Part shown: piece by piece, positions 6,646 to 10,672 of the stretch
Layout: each line of letters begins with the position of its first letter
Numbering within the stretch: position 1 is the stretch's first letter
Origin: Smittium culicis
Lineage: Eukaryota; Kickxellomycota; Harpellomycetes; Harpellales; Legeriomycetaceae
Assembly: GCA_001970855.1 (NCBI GenBank)
Contig: LSSN01004125.1
Location: forward strand, 1 to 10,672
DNA length: 10,672 nucleotides
Direction: 5' to 3'
The notes under the pieces: generated by a model
What the model saw: only the letters and a program-made list of their open reading frames with translations
The model's database searches: none
Told to the model about the DNA's origin: nothing
Position numbers and translations under genes: made by a program

Positions 6646-8541
6646 ATGGATAGCTCTAATTTAGCTTCAGAAGGAAAGAAGAGAAAAAGGAAGCATGGAA
6701 AGAGCTCTGCAAAGCCCGAGGCTACAATAGAAGTATCTTCTGTTGAAACTGAACAACCTAATACTACAGAAAAGAAATCTAGTACCAAAGCTAACAAAAA
6801 GAAAGCCGATAGTGACGTCAATATCGCAGCACCAGAATCTACTGATTCTGTAGATAAAACACAAGATACTCAAAAATCTCCAAAATCAAAGAAGCAGAAA
6901 AAAGAGAAAAAATCTGTTGAGCCTGAAAATGATACATCTGATGAGCTCAAGCCAAAAGAAAAGAATAGCAAACAATCTCATGTTGATGAGGTTATCAATG
7001 AAAGCCAAGAACTAAACTACGACTTCCAAGGTTTGCCTATATCTGACCAAACTAAGAATGCTATTAAGGAGTTAGGTTTTGAGAAAATGACAGAAGTTCA
7101 AGCACGCACTATCCCTCCTCTTTTAGCCGGAAAGGATGTTTTGGGTGCAGCTAAAACTGGTTCTGGAAAAACTTTATCCTTTTTAATCCCAGCAATAGAG
7201 CTTTTGACTACATTAAAATTCAAGCCAAGAAACGGAACTGGTATTATCATTATCGCACCAACAAGAGAATTGGCTTTACAAACATTTACTGTTGCTAGAG
7301 ATTTGCTCCAATTTCACACTCAAACTTTTGGTATTGTAATGGGAGGTGCTAATCGTAAAGCAGAGGCTGATAAACTGATAAAGGGTGTGAACTTGCTAGT
7401 AGCTACACCCGGTAGACTGCTTGATCATTTGCAAAATACCAAAGGATTTATTATAAAAAATTTGAAAACTTTAGTTATTGACGAAGCTGATAGAATCCTA
7501 GAAGATGGTTTCGAAGACGAAATGCGTGCTATTATCAACATTCTTCCTAAACAAGATCGTCAAACTGCTCTCTTTTCGGCCACTCAAACTACTAAAGTAG
7601 AAGACTTAGCCCGTATATCATTAAAAAAAGGACCTCTTTATATTAACGTTGATTCAAAACAAGTTGAAGCAACAGCTGACGGCTTGGAGCAAGGCTATGT
7701 TGTGACTGATTCTGATACACGTTTCTTGTTGTTATTTACATTCTTGAAAAAGAACCTAAAGAAGAAGATCATTGTTTTCTTTTCTTCTTGCAACAGTGTC
7801 AAATACCATGCTGAATTATTAAACTATATTGATATCCCTGTTTTAGACTTGCACGGGAAGCAAAAACAGCAAAAGCGAACTAACACATTCTTTGAATTCG
7901 TTAATGCTCAAACTGGTATCATGTTGTGTACAAACGTAGCGGCTCGTGGTCTTGATATCCCATCTGTTGATTGGATCATTCAATTCGATCCACCAGATGA
8001 TCCTAGAGACTATATCCATCGTGTCGGACGTACGGCAAGAGCAGGAAATTCGGGTAAATCTTTGCTCTTCTTGCTACCATCAGAACTAGGCTTTCTTTAT
8101 TATTTGAAACAGTCTAAGGTCAGCCCAAGTGAGTACATTTTCCCTTCAAACAAGATCGCCAAAATTCAGCCACAGCTCGAAAATTTGATTGAAAAGAATT
8201 ATTATCTAAATAAATCTGCACGTGATGGTTACCGCTCATATTTGCAGGCGTATACCTCATATCAGCTAAAAACCATCTTTGACGTCAACCAGCTCGATCT
8301 TGCTAAAGTCGGAAAATCGTTTGGTTTCAGCATCCCACCCAAAGTCAACCTCAAAATGGCATCTAATAACAACAAACCTTCATTCTCAGGAAGTTCAGGT
8401 CGTAATGAACCTACAACACGTAGATCAACGACCGGCGGTAATTCGACTTTCAACTCAAATAATCGTCAAAAGCCTAACCATTATGCAGACAATAATAGAA
8501 AATCAGCTTCAAGCGATAAGTCACGACAATGGTCAAGATAA
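6646..8541 (+). CDS. HAS1: ATP-dependent RNA helicase Has1 (DDX18 family)
   Basis: Has1 is a nucleolar DEAD-box helicase needed for 40S and 60S subunit biogenesis. One exon codes for 631 aa; an in-frame TGA at 6616 makes this ATG the first start. Residues 1-125 are a Lys/Ser/Glu-rich disordered arm with a nuclear-localisation type cluster KKRKRKHGK (11-19). The core shows F145 and Q152 of the Q motif, TGSGKT (171-176), [37 protein letters not shown] (279-282), SAT (311-313), [20 protein letters not shown] (376-395), [21 protein letters not shown] (the first Ala is 432) and [10 protein letters not shown] (458-467). The [18 protein letters not shown] segment (about 519-536) and the [10 protein letters not shown] end are typical of Has1. 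The tail after about 570 is Asn/Ser/Arg/Gly-rich. Yeast Has1 has 505 aa and human DDX18 670, so the length is in range. Unlike its neighbours it has no intron, and codons are more GGT/GCT biased, as for a well-expressed gene. Confidence 0.97.
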   Translation: MDSSNLASEGKKRKRKHGKSSAKPEATIEVSSVETEQPNTTEKKSSTKANKKKADSDVNIAAPESTDSVDKTQDTQKSPKSKKQKKEKKSVEPENDTSDELKPKEKNSKQSHVDEVINESQELNYDFQGLPISDQTKNAIKELGFEKMTEVQARTIPPLLAGKDVLGAAKTGSGKTLSFLIPAIELLTTLKFKPRNGTGIIIIAPTRELALQTFTVARDLLQFHTQTFGIVMGGANRKAEADKLIKGVNLLVATPGRLLDHLQNTKGFIIKNLKTLVIDEADRILEDGFEDEMRAIINILPKQDRQTALFSATQTTKVEDLARISLKKGPLYINVDSKQVEATADGLEQGYVVTDSDTRFLLLFTFLKKNLKKKIIVFFSSCNSVKYHAELLNYIDIPVLDLHGKQKQQKRTNTFFEFVNAQTGIMLCTNVAARGLDIPSVDWIIQFDPPDDPRDYIHRVGRTARAGNSGKSLLFLLPSELGFLYYLKQSKVSPSEYIFPSNKIAKIQPQLENLIEKNYYLNKSARDGYRSYLQAYTSYQLKTIFDVNQLDLAKVGKSFGFSIPPKVNLKMASNNNKPSFSGSSGRNEPTTRRSTTGGNSTFNSNNRQKPNHYADNNRKSASSDKSRQWSR

Positions 8542-9539
8542 TTATATTTCCCCAGCCCTTCTTTTTTCTTTTGAAATAAAAACAACTAATAGTATTCCCG
8601 TCGATTTGAAGAGATTAAGACATTTTTTTCTTAATTTTTTATACAAGATTAAAATTTCCAGAAGTTTCTTTTATTAATTCCAAAAGGATAAAATATATAC
8701 ATATAAAAAATAACTTAATGGAGGTTTTTTTTTAACTTTTTTAATAACTATTCACTATTGTTTCCTTTTTTTTATATTTCCCAATAAATATAAATTTAAA
8801 ATAAAAACTTGTTTTACAAAATTTGAATCTATTTAGTTAGAAATAATTTTTTGATTGTCTATTTATCCTCAATATTGACAGTAGACTGTTTTTGGTCTGC
8901 GATAAATAGTCAGTTGCGTTCAATAATTATAGTGTAATTCCTAGACTCAATTAATTATCGACTTGTTTTGATGAAACAGTAAATAATAATTCATCTTATT
9001 ATTCATAATTGAATTGATAGTTCTTTTTTTTTTAAAGAACGTTGGACAAGAAATAATTATTTAACATTCTGGAAATAGTCTTTTTCCTTTAGTCTAATTA
9101 CTAAAGGTTTGATGATAATAACTTGTTTTAAAATCTGTTTGTCTCTTATTGATTTTGAAGTCTGTTATCTGTCTCGTTCAACAGCGTTGGGGTGTAAAAA
9201 TTAAGCTTCATTTATTTATAAATAAGCATAGCTTTTAGGAATCCATCTAATACATGATACTTACAGGATTAATGTGCTGAAAGCGGCTGAAAAGTGCTTA
9301 TTAGTGAAGATATTTAATATCGAAGATTCAACCATAACGTAAATATAAACAATTTTATCCTGATGCTTAGATGTGCATTATTTTATGCACTTATTTAAAG
9401 TTAATATGCTACAACTAGAAAATTTATGGATATTTATATTTAGATCTAGACAGATATTGGGGAGGGGATAGGTATGTTGTAAAGAGATATATGTTTGGTC
9501 ATTTGAATTATGTGTTAATTGAAGTATTGTAGTGTATTT
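8542..9539. other. AT-rich intergenic region after HAS1
   Basis: About 1 kb without a convincing open frame. AATAAA hexamers at 8575-8580 and 8783-8788 are candidate HAS1 poly(A) signals. Small inverted repeats are present: GTTCTTT/AAAGAAC around a T run (9020-9040), a 14-bp palindrome TTATTTATAAATAA (9212-9225) bracketed by AAGCT and AGCTT, and GTGCAT/ATGCAC (9373-9390). No RNA gene signature was recognised. Confidence 0.6.
8575..8580 (+). terminator. Candidate HAS1 poly(A) signal AATAAA
   Basis: AATAAA lies 34 bases past the HAS1 stop, following a C/T-rich stretch. A second AATAAA at 8783-8788 follows a longer T-rich tract and is an alternative. Confidence 0.4.
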
Positions 9540-10191
9540 TTAGTTAGAAAACCCCTTTGCAACTTGCTCATAAATCGTTTTTGGAAGCCTTTGTTCTATA
9601 CTATTACCTGAGATGTTGATGTTTCCGTGATAGTATGGCAATATTATTGATACTATTAAATTTGGGTGGCTAATAAGTTTATTTTCACCATACTATCATC
9701 TATTGCTTTTTTGTAAAATTTGTGCTGCATTTTTTTAAGCCGATATCTTGTGACTATGTTTTATTGGCGCGGCAAACCCGATCTTGTGTGTACAGAGTTT
9801 TGCTAGTTTGATATGTGAGATAATCAGCTGATCAAGTTTGTTGGGCAGTAATCTCAATCTCTGTTTCAAATTGTCTGCCTGTTTTATAGAACAATCTTTT
9901 CTCAGACTGTTTAATAACCGCGAAATAAATCTGGAATAATAATTTTGGGAAGAGTTGAGGCGCGTAAATTGCGATTAACTATTTAGGCAATAAACGACTT
10001 GGCGAATTTGCTAATTCCTTGAATACTTTTTAAAAAAAAAAAAAAAAATTTAAATAAATCTGCCCAATACTTTCCTCCGCCCAACAACTTTTTTGACTTC
10101 TAAACGCTATGTCTGCTTTATGTTCCAATAATATCACTAGCTGAAATATACTTAAATTGCACACAAACAACTTTCGTACAAAATGATTTCT
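9540..10191 (-). pseudogene. Decayed coding remnant, not recognised
   Basis: GC content rises from about 17-20 percent in the spacer to about 33-43 percent here, similar to the coding exons. On the minus strand one frame runs from 10191 to 9835 (119 codons), broken by two stops: TAA at 10032..10030 next to a 17-base homopolymer, and TAG at 9981..9979. It includes KADIAFRSQKSCWAEESIG and LIAIYAPQLFPKLLFQIYF. The open reading then moves to other frames: 9839..9735 (KLDQLIISHIKLAKLCTHKI), 9739..9656 (MQHKFYKKAIDDSMVKINLL) and 9692..9540 (ISGNSIEQRLPKTIYEQVAK). The plus strand is closed more often. This looks like an old gene or mobile-element piece with frameshifts. A gene with unseen short introns is the alternative. 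I do not recognise the family and assign no function. Confidence 0.42.
10032..10048. repeat. 17-base poly(A) homopolymer
   Basis: An uninterrupted run of 17 A, preceded by five T and followed by TTTAAA. On the minus strand it falls inside the decayed reading frame and coincides with its first stop. It may be slippage growth or the poly(A) tail trace of a retroposed sequence; the latter would be in plus orientation. Confidence 0.6.
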
Positions 10192-10200
10192 CTAATTCCA

Positions 10201-10439
10201 ATTGTGCTCTTTTTTAGATTAACCGTAAAGTTAAAATAAATTAAAGCTTTTGCTGACAAATAAATGAAATTGTTATAAATACTTCCTCATCCACTAACCC
10301 CAATATATTTTCTGCTTACCTCTAAACAATAAATTTTTTAAAAAATTGGATTAATCAAATTGCCTGATATTTAACTATATAACTCAGCGAAAGAAAGCGC
10401 TATATATCAAACAGGATTCAGAATCAGTTATTTATCGAT
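10201..10439. promoter_or_regulatory. AT-rich spacer and likely promoter of the last gene
   Basis: The spacer falls back to AT-rich composition. TATA-like strings occur at 10375-10380 and 10400-10407, 33-65 bases before the ATG at 10440, fitting a core promoter but not distinctive in this base composition. Nothing else was recognised. Confidence 0.3.
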
Positions 10440-10672
10440 ATGAATTTGAATCTATATCTTAACAGTATATCTTCTAATGGGTGGAAGTTTCAGCTGCGTG
10501 ACGATTTTGAGTACAAAAAGGGCGGTGGTGGTGGTAGGGCTCCCTCAGTCTCAGCCCCAAAAGCTCCTTCAATAGGCGGTTCAACGCTCGGTAAGACGCC
10601 GAGCAACACGGGAAGCCAATACATAGTTGGAGGAGGCATACCTACAAACAGAGCCCCATTTTTAGGAACTGG
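10440..10672 (+). CDS. Unrecognised Gly/Ser/Pro-rich protein, 5' end only
   Basis: An open frame starts at the ATG and runs off the window, 77 full codons. It begins MNLNLYLNSISSNGWKFQLR, then a five-glycine run coded by GGC and GGT repeats (about residues 28-32), then a Ser/Ala/Pro/Lys/Gly-rich stretch (RAPSVSAPKAPSIGGSTLG) and YIVGGGIPTNRAPFLGT. GC content jumps at about 10480, as expected for coding sequence. I do not recognise the family. The frame stays open upstream to 10383, and AG acceptors lie at 10414, 10421, 10427 and 10454, so this could also be an internal exon with its true start elsewhere. The opposite strand is open from the window edge to a TGA near 10492 and is a weaker alternative. 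No signal peptide or membrane segment is seen. Confidence 0.5.
   Translation, partial: MNLNLYLNSISSNGWKFQLRDDFEYKKGGGGGRAPSVSAPKAPSIGGSTLGKTPSNTGSQYIVGGGIPTNRAPFLGT

Noticed and set aside
8279..8677. A 132-residue frame on + overlapping the HAS1 end
   Set aside because: It is an out-of-frame reading of the HAS1 3' end plus 3' UTR; no conserved features, and HAS1 continues in its own frame to 8541.
9254..9266. ATACTTAC string resembling the 5' end of U1 snRNA
   Set aside because: The match stops before the full ATACTTACCTG and the following sequence shows no Sm site or U1 stem-loops that I can see.
9107..9285. TGATGAT and CTGA as a C/D-box snoRNA
   Set aside because: The boxes are too far apart (over 150 bases) with no terminal stem.
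10560..10600. tRNA B-box-like string near CGGTTCAACGCTCGG
   Set aside because: It lies inside the last open frame, has no matching A box or acceptor stem, and no cloverleaf can be drawn.
1..10672. CRISPR array, bacterial operon, phage or defence system
   Set aside because: No regularly spaced direct repeats; all identified genes are eukaryotic and several are spliced.

Overview
This is a strongly AT-rich eukaryotic nuclear window, most likely from a fungus. It has spliced genes with short GT..AG introns (74-170 bp), TACTAAC-like branch sites and AATAAA-type 3' signals, and no bacterial operon layout. CTG codons fall on conserved leucines, and TAA, TAG and TGA each end a gene, so the standard code applies and a CUG-Ser yeast is unlikely. 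An early-diverging AT-rich fungus (Harpellales/Smittium-like) would fit; that placement is inference from composition and protein flavour, not a search.

Layout from left to right: (1) the 3' half of a hydroxymethylglutaryl-CoA lyase gene on +, with one intron; (2) a convergent intergenic stretch with a cluster of short palindromes; (3) a complete 7-exon ERCC1/Rad10/Swi10 gene on -, rebuilt here exon by exon to 291 aa; (4) a 424-bp divergent promoter region; (5) a two-exon mitochondrial DEAD-box helicase of the Mrh4 type on +, 704 aa, with large insertions in the helicase core; (6) a 1.3-kb intergenic region with a strong hairpin, a cluster of CCAAT boxes and a long A/T palindrome; (7) an intronless HAS1/DDX18 nucleolar DEAD-box helicase on +, 631 aa; (8) about 1 kb of AT-rich spacer; (9) a stretch with coding-like composition on - whose frames are broken by stops and shifts, read as a decayed gene or element; (10) the 5' end of an unrecognised Gly/Ser/Pro-rich gene on +, cut by the window edge.

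The genes do not form one pathway. Two of them, Mrh4-like and Has1, are DEAD-box helicases for ribosome assembly (mitochondrial and nucleolar respectively) and lie in tandem. ERCC1 is a nucleotide-excision-repair nuclease subunit, and HMG-CoA lyase belongs to leucine breakdown. I see no clear undescribed system. The points most worth checking are the decayed minus-strand remnant, the DEVD helicase with its insertions, the 17-bp hairpin and the intron sequence repeat in ERCC1.
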